Source of the DNA: Bacillota bacterium
GTDB taxonomy: Bacteria; Bacillota; Clostridia; Acetivibrionales; DSM-1351
Length of the DNA stretch: 64,000 nucleotides
Reading direction: 5' to 3'
NCBI GenBank assembly: GCA_023433945.1
Contig: JAEYTP010000083.1
Span: 8,682 to 72,681, forward strand
Shown piece by piece: positions 44,986-53,880 of this stretch (position 1 is the stretch's first letter; the number at the start of each line of letters is the position of its first letter). The notes beneath the pieces were generated by a model that ran no database searches, was not told the origin of the DNA, and saw only the letters and a program-made list of their open reading frames with translations. Position numbers and translations under genes: made by a program.

Positions 44986-45318
44986 TTATATATTTTTCTT
45001 CTCTTTTTTGGTTTGGATAACATGACGGACTGCAGTGATTGGGTGTGAGAATATCATTCTCGGCCCGGAAAACCGCATTACCTCACGAATTTTTTCTCGC
45101 ATGGCAGGCTTATAGCAATGCACCTTACAGTTTGAGCAAAAGGTCTTGGTTTCCATAAAAGGACACTTATCGCTACGAAGCCTTGAGTAAGTATCTAGTT
45201 CTGAGCACTCCTTGCAAAGACCAGGTTTGCCCCCATGCTTCTTTTTGCAATACAGGGCAATCATCTGTGAAACCAGTTCTTTTTCTTGCTCTCTCTTTGT
45301 CAGAATATTCTTTGAAAT
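44986..45318 (-). CDS. YgbA-like (nitrous oxide-stimulated promoter family) Cys-rich protein, apparent AUU start
   Basis: Signature residues of the YgbA_NO family are present: MIALYCKKKHGG, LCKECSEL, DKCPFMETKTFCSNC, KVHCYKP, MREKIREVMRFSGPRM. The first ATG (45264) has no SD and would cut off the conserved N-terminus. The frame stays open upstream and reads SKNILTKREQEKELVSQM. An ATT codon at 45318-45316 lies 9 bases after a strong GGAGGG. I therefore place the start at this ATT, giving 110 aa, close to the length of E. coli YgbA. The role is in nitrosative stress by family name; mechanism unknown. Confidence 0.8.
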   Translation of the reverse strand: MSKNILTKREQEKELVSQMIALYCKKKHGGKPGLCKECSELDTYSRLRSDKCPFMETKTFCSNCKVHCYKPAMREKIREVMRFSGPRMIFSHPITAVRHVIQTKKEKKNI

Positions 45319-45350
45319 TGCTATTACCCTCCCCTCAGATAGTGTATTTA

Positions 45351-45414
45351 GTTAGCAACAGCTAACTCATAGGCATAAAATATGCGGCCCCAACCGTGGT
45401 TAGTCACCGCTAAC
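45351..45414 (-). promoter_or_regulatory. Two related 16-base palindromes upstream of the ygbA-like gene
   Basis: GTTAGCAACAGCTAAC (45351-45366) and GTTAGTCACCGCTAAC (45399-45414) share GTTAG-N6-CTAAC and are centred 48 bases apart, just upstream of the SD of the YgbA-like gene. They look like operators for a dimeric regulator. The regulator is not identified. Confidence 0.65.
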
Positions 45415-45465
45415 TAGTAATATCATACTTTCTTTTATGTGGAAAGTCAATGAAAAAGAAAATAT

Positions 45466-45507
45466 TAATAAAAAAAATAAGAGAAAAGTATATGCTTTTC
45501 TCTTATT
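45466..45507 (-). terminator. Terminator after tRNA-Thr
   Basis: On the - strand AATAAGAGAAAAG, a six-base loop and CTTTTCTCTTATT form a 13-bp stem (45507-45476) followed by eight Ts. It begins at the last base of the encoded CCA. Confidence 0.92.
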
Positions 45508-45582
45508 GGAGCTGGCGGACGGAATCGAACCCCCGACCTGCTGATTACAAGTCAGCTGCTCTACCTGCTGAGCTACGCCAGC
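45507..45582 (-). tRNA. tRNA-Thr (anticodon UGU), CCA encoded
   Basis: The - strand folds as a full cloverleaf of 76 nt. Acceptor GCTGGCG pairs with CGCCAGC, D-arm TAGCTCAGCAGGTAGAGCA, anticodon loop CTTGTAA with anticodon TGT, T-arm GGGGGTTCGATTCC, discriminator T and an encoded CCA. It lies 4 bases after the tRNA-Val gene and shares its promoter. Confidence 0.95.
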
Positions 45583-45586
45583 GTAA

Positions 45587-45662
45587 TGGTGGGAACTATA
45601 GGGCTCGAACCTATGACCCTCTGCTTGTAAGGCAGATGCTCTCCCAGCTGAGCTAAGCTCCC
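45587..45662 (-). tRNA. tRNA-Val (anticodon UAC), CCA encoded
   Basis: Cloverleaf of 76 nt on the - strand: acceptor GGGAGCT with AGTTCCC (one G-U), D-arm TAGCTCAGCTGGGAGAGC, anticodon loop CTTACAA with anticodon TAC, T-arm ATAGGTTCGAGCCCTAT, discriminator A and encoded CCA. First gene of a two-tRNA transcript. Confidence 0.95.
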
Positions 45663-45703
45663 ATTAGCTGTGAATTAATGTGCAGTCGTTGTCTGCAAGA
45701 GGT

Positions 45704-45733
45704 ATTATAGCATAGCGGTTTTTGGTAAGTCAA
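45704..45733 (-). promoter_or_regulatory. Promoter of the tRNA-Val/tRNA-Thr pair
   Basis: On the - strand TTGACT (45733-45728), an 18-base spacer and TATAAT (45709-45704) lie about 42 bases before the tRNA-Val 5' end. Confidence 0.85.
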
Positions 45734-45930
45734 CTATTATTTTTATGTTAATATTTGCTATTGCTTTGTTGTCTGTGCACCTTATAATTTTATAGCCATA
45801 TAAATTGTCTTTATAGCCTTAACAACTGTCTTTATAACTCCAAAATTATATTTACCAAATAATTATTTATTTTTATATGAAATTTTGTAATAATATAGCT
45901 ATACAAAAAACAAATAGGAGGAGTGATTAC

Positions 45931-46638
45931 ATGATACCAACCCCACATATAAATGTTAGTGAAAAGGGTATTATTGCCGAAACTGTATTAATGCCCGGAG
46001 ATCCATTGCGTGCAAAGTTTATAGCAGAGACCTACCTAGAGGATGCTCAGCAGTTTAATACTGTTAGAAATATGTTTGGCTATACCGGTACCTACAAGGG
46101 CAAAAAGATTTCAATAATGGGTTCAGGTATGGGAATGCCATCAATAGGTATTTATTCATATGAATTATTCAACTTTTATGGAGTAAAAAATATTATTAGA
46201 ATAGGTTCATGTGGAGCTATACAGGAAGATGTAAAGATAAGAGACATTATTTTGGGTATTTCGGCTTCGACAAACTCCAATTATGCCAGCCAGTACGGTT
46301 TACCGGGAACATATGCACCAACCGCGTCCTGGGAGCTTGTGAGGAAGGCTGTTAAAGTAGCAGAAGACAAGGGGATAGATATCAAGGTAGGAAATATTCT
46401 CTCTTCCGATATTTTCTATGATGATGATAAGGATGTATGGAAGAAGTGGGCTAGAATGGGCGTACTGGCTATTGAGATGGAAGCGGCTGCTTTATATATG
46501 AATGCAGCAAGAGCTGGTGCAAATGCACTATGTGTGCTTACTGTATCTGATTCACTTGTAACGCATGAGCTCACTACTGCTGAAGAAAGACAAACTTCAT
46601 TTACCAGCATGATGGAGATTGCTCTTGAGTTAGCATAA
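45931..46638 (+). CDS. deoD: Purine nucleoside phosphorylase, DeoD type
   Basis: 235 aa, the usual length of the hexameric DeoD type (about 235-240). ATG 45931 follows GGAGGAG by 7 bases; the open frame extends 18 codons further without an SD. It has [27 protein letters not shown] (phosphate-site Arg), [25 protein letters not shown] and MEMEAA-type [17 protein letters not shown]. It cleaves purine nucleosides with phosphate. It appears to be monocistronic. Confidence 0.95.
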   Translation: MIPTPHINVSEKGIIAETVLMPGDPLRAKFIAETYLEDAQQFNTVRNMFGYTGTYKGKKISIMGSGMGMPSIGIYSYELFNFYGVKNIIRIGSCGAIQEDVKIRDIILGISASTNSNYASQYGLPGTYAPTASWELVRKAVKVAEDKGIDIKVGNILSSDIFYDDDKDVWKKWARMGVLAIEMEAAALYMNAARAGANALCVLTVSDSLVTHELTTAEERQTSFTSMMEIALELA

Positions 46639-46660
46639 AATGTTTTTGGGTGATAAATCA

Positions 46661-46870
46661 AATGGATTAATATAATGCTTTAATATGTTGATAAAATAAG
46701 GTTAGATACAATGCATTAATATGATGCTTTAATATGTTGATAAATACAGAAAAGAGCCAATTCATTAAGATTATGCTTTAATATATTGATAATTCAGCAT
46801 GAATTCTATGGATTAAAATAATGCATTAAATACATTATAGGATCAAATGTATTAAGATAATACACAACAA
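46661..46870. repeat. 49-base degenerate tandem repeat, about four copies
   Basis: Units begin at 46661, 46710, 46759 and about 46807, with a partial fifth from about 46845. Each has AAT.ATTAA.AT.ATGCTTTAATATGTTGATAA at its start and a more variable remainder. The stretch from 46639 to 47017 contains no gene; besides these repeats it holds only a terminator-like stem. Confidence 0.8.
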
Positions 46871-46901
46871 TTCTATTACAATAAAAAACGGATTATATTA
46901 A

Positions 46902-46953
46902 CAAAACGGCTTAATACCCACATATCAGGTGCTAGGCCGTTTTGATTTTATTA
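46902..46953. terminator. Terminator-like stem between converging deoD and gerA-like genes
   Basis: CAAAACGGC (46902-46910) is complementary to GCCGTTTTG (46936-46944), followed by ATTTTATT. The loop is 25 bases long, so strength is uncertain. Confidence 0.6.
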
Positions 46954-47017
46954 GAATTAGAACCTAATTTTATTAGAACCTGATGACATTATTATATCTA
47001 AAAGTTACATTAAACTC

Positions 47018-48427
47018 CTAATCTTCATTGTTCTTTTTACCGCTCCTCAAAGTAGTCCTGAAAATCTTACCCTTCAGATCCTGCCAGCAGAAGGGGAAAA
47101 GAGGATATAGGTAACTGTCTCCTGTCAATGTTCTTGTAAAGCCAAGAACAATAATCATAAATAGTATTCCTGCAAGAAAGCCCCAACCATTGAATACCCA
47201 GACAAGAATAAGCAATACAATCCTGAAAAACTTTACGGCATAGCTGAGCTCAGTGCTTTGTTGTGAAAAGGAACCGATTGTAATAAATGCCATATAAAGT
47301 ATAGTTTCTGGCACAAACCATCCAACCTGTACAGCGAAATCACCAAGTATCAAGCCACCTATAATACTAAGTGAGGTACCCAACGAACTTGGGGTGTTTA
47401 ATGACGCAAATTGTAAGCCATCTACTGCAAATTCAAGTATTAGAAACTGTAATATCAGCGGGATAGCCACATTTTCTTTTGGTCCAATGAATTGTAGCCA
47501 AGGTGGCAGGGCTGATATGTTTTGTGTTGCAAGTAGCCATAGGGGCGTAAAAATGAGGGTCAGTAGAAATACGGTGTTACGAATTATTCTTATATAGTTA
47601 CCTGTTATTACAGGGTAGTAGTAATCCTCTGCCTGCTGTATAAAGTCAAAAAACGTGGTAGGTACCAATATAATATTAGGAGAGTTATCTATTATAATGA
47701 CTATTTTTCCCTCAAGCAGATGAGACACAGCTACATCAGGCCTTTCTGTATATCGCGCCTTCGGAAAGGGGTCAAGTCTGCTAGACTTAATAATTCCTTC
47801 GATAAGGGACTCTTGAAGCATAGTTACACTTCTTACATCTAGATTGAGCAGCCTTCTTTTCACTTTGTCCAATTTTGTTTTATCAACAATGTCTTCAATA
47901 TACCCAAATACAATATCAGTCTTACTTCTGTTGCCAATATTAATCATTTCAAAGGTAAGCTTGGGGTCTCTGATTCTTCTCCTAATCAGTGCAGTGTTGA
48001 AAACTATTGTTTCAACAAAGCCATCCTTTGAACCCTTTGTAGTTTTTTCAAGGTCGGGTTCTTGAATAGAACGTGTTGGAAAGGTTCTAAGGTCCAATAT
48101 AATAGCATCTGAAAACCCATCAACCAAAAGAACGGTTGGCCCCGAAAGAACCTGCGTAATAATATTTTCAACATCGGTTTCTAGACTTGTTTCGGTATAT
48201 GACACCTGAGTATCACAAAATTGCTCTGCATTTTGAAAGGAATTCATATTTTGGGGTGAAATGCTTTGAAATTGTGCTAAAATACGTTGTGCAATATCAT
48301 CCTTGATAAATCCATCCATAAATAGCATGTACGCCTTTTTACCGCCAATAACTAATCTTTTTTCTATAATATCAAAGCTTGAATCTATATTTAAATGTGC
48401 ACGCAAAAGTGATATATTTTGTTCCAA
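47018..48427 (-). CDS. GerA/SpoVAF-family spore germination protein (orphan)
   Basis: 469 aa. The soluble N-terminal half (FDIIEKRLVIGGKKAYMLFMDGFIKDDI, VLLVDGFSDAIILDLRTFPTRS, then EPDLEKTTKGSKDGFVET) is followed by four to five membrane helices from about residue 285 (LFTPLWLLAT, GGLILGDFAVQVGWFVPETI). This is the A-subunit layout of GerA germinant receptors and SpoVAF. No B or C subunit gene is adjacent. The TTG start at 48427 has no SD; a GGAGTGAC further upstream is 9 bases from an in-frame ATA at 48445, so the real start may be non-canonical. It marks the organism as a spore former. Confidence 0.9.
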   Translation of the reverse strand: MEQNISLLRAHLNIDSSFDIIEKRLVIGGKKAYMLFMDGFIKDDIAQRILAQFQSISPQNMNSFQNAEQFCDTQVSYTETSLETDVENIITQVLSGPTVLLVDGFSDAIILDLRTFPTRSIQEPDLEKTTKGSKDGFVETIVFNTALIRRRIRDPKLTFEMINIGNRSKTDIVFGYIEDIVDKTKLDKVKRRLLNLDVRSVTMLQESLIEGIIKSSRLDPFPKARYTERPDVAVSHLLEGKIVIIIDNSPNIILVPTTFFDFIQQAEDYYYPVITGNYIRIIRNTVFLLTLIFTPLWLLATQNISALPPWLQFIGPKENVAIPLILQFLILEFAVDGLQFASLNTPSSLGTSLSIIGGLILGDFAVQVGWFVPETILYMAFITIGSFSQQSTELSYAVKFFRIVLLILVWVFNGWGFLAGILFMIIVLGFTRTLTGDSYLYPLFPFCWQDLKGKIFRTTLRSGKKNNED

Positions 48428-48507
48428 GGAACTAGTAATCTTTATGATTAGTCACTCCGATCTATTAAAGATATAGATATAATTTTCTATAAGTTTCTAA
48501 TTTATTC

Positions 48508-48536
48508 TTGATTAATGTGCATAATAAGAGTAAAAT
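48508..48536 (+). promoter_or_regulatory. Promoter of the LtaS-like gene
   Basis: TTGATT (48508-48513), a 17-base spacer and TAAAAT (48531-48536), 33 bases before the ATG. Confidence 0.65.
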
Positions 48537-48569
48537 TATCGAGATTAAACATTGTAGGAGATATTAATA

Positions 48570-51038
48570 ATGTCACGAAAAAGTAAAATATACTACTTTG
48601 CACTTGCGGCCATAGTCTGCTTTGTTGATTTAATATCTAGTGGGAACAATGGATTTGTTGAACTATTACTTGTTCTGCTCTCCTCTATAATAGTTTTTCA
48701 TATGGGAAAGATTCACTTTAGTACCACCAGGATTTCTTACCTGGTACTATTAATAGCGAATATAGCCGTGCTAGTGCTGACTTATTACCACCGTGTATAC
48801 TTAGTAAATATATTACTTCTCTCATGGCTTATATATAAGGTCATTACTCCCAAAATACTTAATTATAAGTGGCTGTTTGAAATCTCGGTTGCAATAGCCT
48901 TTCTAATGACATATATTTCTGCTCTGTCGAAACATAGCTTTCCTTTATTTATATTTGTTTTCTACCCAGTTTACCTTGCGGGCTGCAAGGTAAGGGATAA
49001 GAATATAGTTAAAAACGTTAAAAGTATAGCTTTTGTAGTTGCCAACCTTATTATTTCGGGTCTCGGATTAGCAGCATTTATATATAAGTCTCTTGGCAAA
49101 AATATTATTGATGATATATTGTTTCTAAATATTAAGGCTGTGGGCACTGTTACAGCAGTAATCCTTCCTTTTATAGCAATTCTTCTTATATGGTTTTGCA
49201 TAAGTCTTAATATGCTTCTCAAAATAATTTCACTTCGTTTTACACACAAGGTCTATTTATCTGATTTTGATGTATTAACATATAGAACTCCTGTGTTAAG
49301 CATGATATATTATTTGGGAGTAGTCTTCTTTATAACTTATTTGACGCAGTTTTCAATAAGGTTAAATGTGTATCGAGCATTGGTAGATATGTTTGATCCT
49401 CATGTACTTTTCAATGTTTTGCTTATTGCTGGAATTTATATGCTCATTTGTTCATTGTTGGGCAGGGGTATTGCCAATATAATAGTGGGCTTGCTCACTG
49501 TTGTAGTAGTAATAGCTAATGCAATTAAAATTAAATACTTTAATGAGCCTTTTTATCCATGGGATGTATACCTTATAAAAAATCTTTTTGGCATAGCTGA
49601 AGGATATATATCTCTACCAATTGTTATAGGAGGTATAGTTGTATTATTAGCTACTGCTATTACTCTTATAGTTATATTCAGAAAACGTGTAGCAAAAGCC
49701 CTCAAACCAAAAATCTCATTATTCATAATGATTTTTTCTTTACTTTTGTTTGGAATAAATGCTTTTATCCTTAATACACCTCAGCTTACTTCACAACTTA
49801 ATATTCAAAAGTCATGGTATATAGGCAAGGCGGAAATGCTGGCAAATGGTGTATGGGTACAGAATTATTTCTATCTATCGGACTTGGACAAGTATTTAAA
49901 CAAAGCACCTACTGGCTATAGCTATGAAAAAATAAAAGAACTTGATGAAAAATACAGTAGAGAGAACCAGACGCAGACAAAAGAAGAAATGCCAAATGTT
50001 GTTGTTATAATGAGCGAAAGCTTTTGGGATGTTTCAAAATTGGAGGGAGTGTCATTTAATAAAAACCTATATGAAAACTTAAATAAGTTTCAAAAGGGTG
50101 AGCTAGCACCTCCTGCTATTGGTGGAAGTACTGCCAATACCGAGTTTGAGGTATTAACAGGCATGTCCATGTACTTTATAAACCCAGGTGTAATTCCGTA
50201 CAATGTTTATCTAAGAACTGATACTAGCAGCATAGCAAGAGTTTTTAGGGATAATGGTTATGATACGACAGCAATGCATCCGAACTCAGGGTGGTTCTAT
50301 AACAGGGACAAGGTATACAAGTATTTTGGGTTTGATAAGTTTTACGATGTATATTCCTTCAACAAGAGCGACTATAAGGGAGGCACGGTTTCGGATGATG
50401 CGCTAATTAATAAAATAATAGGGAAGCTTGAGGATAAATCTAGCGATAAGCCGCAGTTTATTTTTGCGATTACCATGCAGAATCATGACCCATACAATGA
50501 TAAATATGAGAGTACAGATATAACGGTCAAATCTGATGTTCTGAGCGACGAAGAAAAAAATATAATGACAAATCTGGCACAGGGGCTATATGATTCTGAT
50601 CAAGCATTAGGAAAACTAATTAGCTCAATAGAGAAAAGTGGAAAACCTACGTTGGTATACTTTTTTGGAGACCACGCTTCTAGGTTCGGCAGCGTACAGG
50701 ATTATTATAACTTGTATGATAGATTGGTAAATACAGATAAAGCAGAGGATTATTTAGGCAAGCTTAAGTATTATTTAACACCGGTTGCTACATGGTCTAA
50801 TTACCATGAAATGAGGTCCTTCCCCAATATTATTTCACCTACTCATTTAACCTATGAGATATTGAAAGATGCTGGGGTTAAATATCCAAACTACTTCAAC
50901 ATTCTTCCGGAATTGGAGAAGAAGTACCCCATTATGCACATTCAAAATCCACAACTGGTAAATAACGAGGATATTCTTGTAAAAGATTATCAAATGCTAC
51001 AATACGATGTACTATTTGGTAAAAAATTCTACAAATAA
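48570..51038 (+). CDS. LtaS-like phosphoglycerol transferase (sulfatase fold)
   Basis: 822 aa. The N-terminal half has about ten membrane helices, more than the five of standard LtaS, and the C-terminal half is an extracytoplasmic alkaline-phosphatase/sulfatase domain. Active-site elements: MSESFWDVSKL (metal Glu), the nucleophile Thr in GGSTANTEFE (near residue 520), and the FFGDHASRFG metal site near residue 700. The family polymerises glycerol phosphate from phosphatidylglycerol into lipoteichoic acid or adds it to other surface polymers. SD AGGAG; transcribed from its own promoter. Confidence 0.88.
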   Translation: MSRKSKIYYFALAAIVCFVDLISSGNNGFVELLLVLLSSIIVFHMGKIHFSTTRISYLVLLIANIAVLVLTYYHRVYLVNILLLSWLIYKVITPKILNYKWLFEISVAIAFLMTYISALSKHSFPLFIFVFYPVYLAGCKVRDKNIVKNVKSIAFVVANLIISGLGLAAFIYKSLGKNIIDDILFLNIKAVGTVTAVILPFIAILLIWFCISLNMLLKIISLRFTHKVYLSDFDVLTYRTPVLSMIYYLGVVFFITYLTQFSIRLNVYRALVDMFDPHVLFNVLLIAGIYMLICSLLGRGIANIIVGLLTVVVVIANAIKIKYFNEPFYPWDVYLIKNLFGIAEGYISLPIVIGGIVVLLATAITLIVIFRKRVAKALKPKISLFIMIFSLLLFGINAFILNTPQLTSQLNIQKSWYIGKAEMLANGVWVQNYFYLSDLDKYLNKAPTGYSYEKIKELDEKYSRENQTQTKEEMPNVVVIMSESFWDVSKLEGVSFNKNLYENLNKFQKGELAPPAIGGSTANTEFEVLTGMSMYFINPGVIPYNVYLRTDTSSIARVFRDNGYDTTAMHPNSGWFYNRDKVYKYFGFDKFYDVYSFNKSDYKGGTVSDDALINKIIGKLEDKSSDKPQFIFAITMQNHDPYNDKYESTDITVKSDVLSDEEKNIMTNLAQGLYDSDQALGKLISSIEKSGKPTLVYFFGDHASRFGSVQDYYNLYDRLVNTDKAEDYLGKLKYYLTPVATWSNYHEMRSFPNIISPTHLTYEILKDAGVKYPNYFNILPELEKKYPIMHIQNPQLVNNEDILVKDYQMLQYDVLFGKKFYK

Positions 51039-51050
51039 TTATTCCAAATA

Positions 51051-51078
51051 TTGACTTTTATTCATTAAATTATATAAT
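51051..51078 (+). promoter_or_regulatory. Promoter of the 7TM histidine kinase gene
   Basis: TTGACT (51051-51056), a 16-base spacer and TATAAT (51073-51078), 25 bases before the ATG, just after the preceding stop codon. Confidence 0.75.
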
Positions 51079-51102
51079 AGTTCATACAGGAGATGTGTTT
51101 GT

Positions 51103-52998
51103 ATGACTATTACTATTTATTCGTACACCTTATTGGTTGTATCTTTATTTGCTATTTCTATCTATCTATACAATATTATTCGCAGCATTAGAAAAGGATC
51201 AGCTAATCCTGTTTCTATTGTGTTTATATCCTTCAATGTAGTAATGCTTATTTGGAGTGTTTCTTTTGCCATTTTCCATTTTTCTCAGGATTGGCTTATT
51301 AGTCGGTTTTGGTATAAAGTTGGAGCAGTAGGGTATTGCCTCTTTATACCATTAATGCTTCACTTGACATTACTTGTACTTATAAAGCATAGAATAACCC
51401 ATTATAGATGGCTACTAGTCATATCCAGTATAATAGGTATCATGTTCGTTATTGCTTGTGTAGAATCAGATCTTTCATTTTTACATTTTACCTACAGCAA
51501 TGGTGTCTGGAATCATGGCTTTTTATATGTTCCGGCTTGGTATGTTCTTTACCTTTTATATTTTATTTTTTGTACTAGTGTATGCTTGTACATGGCCGCA
51601 AAGAGCTTTTTTTCAGAGTCTTCAGAACAAAAGATTCAAGGGAAAATTATACTTGCCTCAATATTATTCTGTACTATCTTAGGCATGTTTGTAAATGTCA
51701 TTGCCCCTGCTCTTAAGCTAACATTTATACCATCAATATGTGATATATGCATTATTGTTTATCTATATGCAATGAGGTATATAATTGAACACTATGATCT
51801 TATAAACATATGCCCTGAAATAGTAGCCACTGATATTTTAGAAAGAATTGATGATATGGTTTTCTTGACGGATGCTGAAGGCTTGATAATATTTTTCAAT
51901 GAATCGGCAGGAATTAATATTAAGTATAAATCACATGAGCTATATGGCAGACACATTTCCACTATAGTTGGAGATAATAGCTCCTTATTTAAGACCAATA
52001 CTAGTATAAATACGCAAGTAGAAATATATACTTCTGAAAGAGAAGCAATACCTGTGAGAGCATCTATTTCACCAATTAGATGCTTTAAGGATAACATAGG
52101 CAGATTATATGTATTTCATGACCTACGCATGCTGTTTCAATTAGGACAGGAGGTCTCACAAAAGCAGACACTGGCCAACACAGTAATTGCGGCAAATGAG
52201 AAACTAACAGAGTTGGATAGAATGAAGTCTGAATTTCTATGCAATATATCTCATGAGCTCAGGACACCTCTTAATCTTATTATCAGTAGTTTACAGCTTA
52301 TGGATAAAAAGGATAGTTCCAAAGAAATAGATTTGGATGCATATAGAAAGTACTTCAATATAGTACTTCAAAACAGCTATAGATTGACCAGGATGGTAAA
52401 TAACATTATAGATACTACAAGAATAGATTCTGGATATCTCCATATGTACCAGTCTAATAACGATATTGTTCATTTTGTGGAAGATATTGTCGATGGGGTA
52501 AGGATATATGCCCAAGAAAAGGGTTTATCAATAACGTTTGATACAGAAATTGAAGAAAAGATTATTGCTTTTGATCCTGACAAGATTGAGAGGGTTTTTC
52601 TCAATCTATTATCTAACGCCATTAAATTCACCAATAAAGGTGGAGAAATATCTGTAGCTATAAAAGATGGTACTGATTTTATAGAAATTTCTGTTGGGGA
52701 TACGGGAATAGGTATTTCAAAGCAAGACCAGGAGATTATCTTTGATAAATTTATTCAGGCTGATAAATCACTTGCGAGAAACTGTGAAGGTAGTGGTATA
52801 GGCCTTTCGCTTGTTAAGGCCCTGGTAGAAATGCATAAAGGAAAAATAACATTACAAAGTGAACTAAATAAGGGTAGTGTATTTACTGTAATTCTGCCCA
52901 CTTATTTAATTGAACAGGACAATGAAATTTATACGCAATATAGCACCGGTTTTGGAAAACAAAAATTGAACATAGAATTTTCAGATATTTACTTATAA
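51103..52998 (+). CDS. Orphan 7TM sensor histidine kinase
   Basis: 631 aa. Residues 1-225 contain seven hydrophobic segments (the 7TM histidine-kinase N-terminal module). They are followed by a PAS domain (about 245-355, MVFLTDAEGLIIFFNESAG), HisKA with EFLCNISHELRTPLNLIISS, and HATPase (NLLSNAIKFTNKGG, GDTGIGI, GSGIGLSLVKALVEMHKG). No response regulator gene is adjacent, so its partner is elsewhere. SD AGGAGATG. Confidence 0.9.
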   Translation: MTITIYSYTLLVVSLFAISIYLYNIIRSIRKGSANPVSIVFISFNVVMLIWSVSFAIFHFSQDWLISRFWYKVGAVGYCLFIPLMLHLTLLVLIKHRITHYRWLLVISSIIGIMFVIACVESDLSFLHFTYSNGVWNHGFLYVPAWYVLYLLYFIFCTSVCLYMAAKSFFSESSEQKIQGKIILASILFCTILGMFVNVIAPALKLTFIPSICDICIIVYLYAMRYIIEHYDLINICPEIVATDILERIDDMVFLTDAEGLIIFFNESAGINIKYKSHELYGRHISTIVGDNSSLFKTNTSINTQVEIYTSEREAIPVRASISPIRCFKDNIGRLYVFHDLRMLFQLGQEVSQKQTLANTVIAANEKLTELDRMKSEFLCNISHELRTPLNLIISSLQLMDKKDSSKEIDLDAYRKYFNIVLQNSYRLTRMVNNIIDTTRIDSGYLHMYQSNNDIVHFVEDIVDGVRIYAQEKGLSITFDTEIEEKIIAFDPDKIERVFLNLLSNAIKFTNKGGEISVAIKDGTDFIEISVGDTGIGISKQDQEIIFDKFIQADKSLARNCEGSGIGLSLVKALVEMHKGKITLQSELNKGSVFTVILPTYLIEQDNEIYTQYSTGFGKQKLNIEFSDIYL

Positions 52999-53067
52999 TA
53001 TTCTATATTTAGAGTATATTTAATTGATTTACATAATTTATGACAACCTTTTATCTCTTAAGTTTAC

Positions 53068-53101
53068 AAAAAACCTTATCAAATCAAAAAAGGATTTTTT
53101 T
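53068..53101 (+). terminator. Terminator after the 7TM kinase gene
   Basis: AAAAAACCTT (53068-53077) pairs with AAGGATTTTTT (from 53090) with one A-A mismatch and ends in a T-run. Its presence argues against a start codon for the next gene at 53107. Confidence 0.6.
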
Positions 53102-53154
53102 ATAGTTTGGCGAATAGTTTAATCAAGACGCTTGTTTTGGAGGGAGATGAGCAG

Positions 53155-53787
53155 GTGATTATTAGTACCGATTTTACTATCGCATATAAATGCATAGCGT
53201 GTGGCACTTTCGAGTTCATCAGCGTTAACCTTTTCAGGCTATTGAGGCAAAAAAATATAAAAGAGCATTGTAGATGTGGACAGGCGCAAGCTGAAATAAG
53301 ACATTTAGAAGATAGAATTTCTATCTTGGTTCCATGCATTGCTTGTGGTACAAATCATGAGTATATCGTAAGTATAAACGAACTAAGCCAGAAAAAGATT
53401 ATTAATTTTATTTGTGAGTATACGGGAGTTGAACATTGTTTTGTAGGCAATGATTATTCTGTGCGAGAATGTGTTGACTCCTTGGAACGTGAAATGGATT
53501 CAATGATGGATACATTAGGTTATGAGAGTTACTTTGCAAATTCTCAGGTTATGCTTGAAACTATCAACAGAATTCATGATTTAGCAGAAAGCAAAAGGCT
53601 TATTTGCCAATGCGGCTGCAAGGAAGTAACCATAAACCTGTACTACAAGGGTGTATTTCTTAGATGCTCTAGGTGTCCCAGCTACAAATTTATTGCTGCT
53701 GCTTCAAATATGGATCTCAAGATCACTCTAGCAAAGAAAAACATTGTACTAACTGATAAAAAGACAAAAGTGTTTGCCCCTATTTAA
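53155..53787 (+). CDS. Cys-rich, probably zinc-binding protein of unknown function
   Basis: 210 aa from GTG 53155, preceded by GGAGGGAGATGA; the frame is open to a TTG at 53107, but that codon follows a terminator and has no close SD. The protein has four or five C-x(1-2)-C pairs: CIACGTFEF, HCRCG, CIACGTNHEY, CQCGC and CSRC, spread across its length, with a helical middle (CVDSLEREMDSMMDTLG). The repeated C-x-A-C-G-T knuckle suggests two similar zinc ribbons. I do not recognise a named family. It lies upstream of rho, which has its own promoter. Confidence 0.75.
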   Translation: MIISTDFTIAYKCIACGTFEFISVNLFRLLRQKNIKEHCRCGQAQAEIRHLEDRISILVPCIACGTNHEYIVSINELSQKKIINFICEYTGVEHCFVGNDYSVRECVDSLEREMDSMMDTLGYESYFANSQVMLETINRIHDLAESKRLICQCGCKEVTINLYYKGVFLRCSRCPSYKFIAAASNMDLKITLAKKNIVLTDKKTKVFAPI

Positions 53788-53880
53788 TAAATATTTTTGC
53801 AGCAAGAAGATGAATAATGCCAAAAATAATGTAAATAATATGTCTGTGTGGGAATTTTATACAGATAATCTTTATTGTGA

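Noticed and set aside
45262..45264. ATG at 45264 as start of the YgbA-like gene
   Set aside because: No SD precedes it and the conserved family N-terminus lies upstream in frame.
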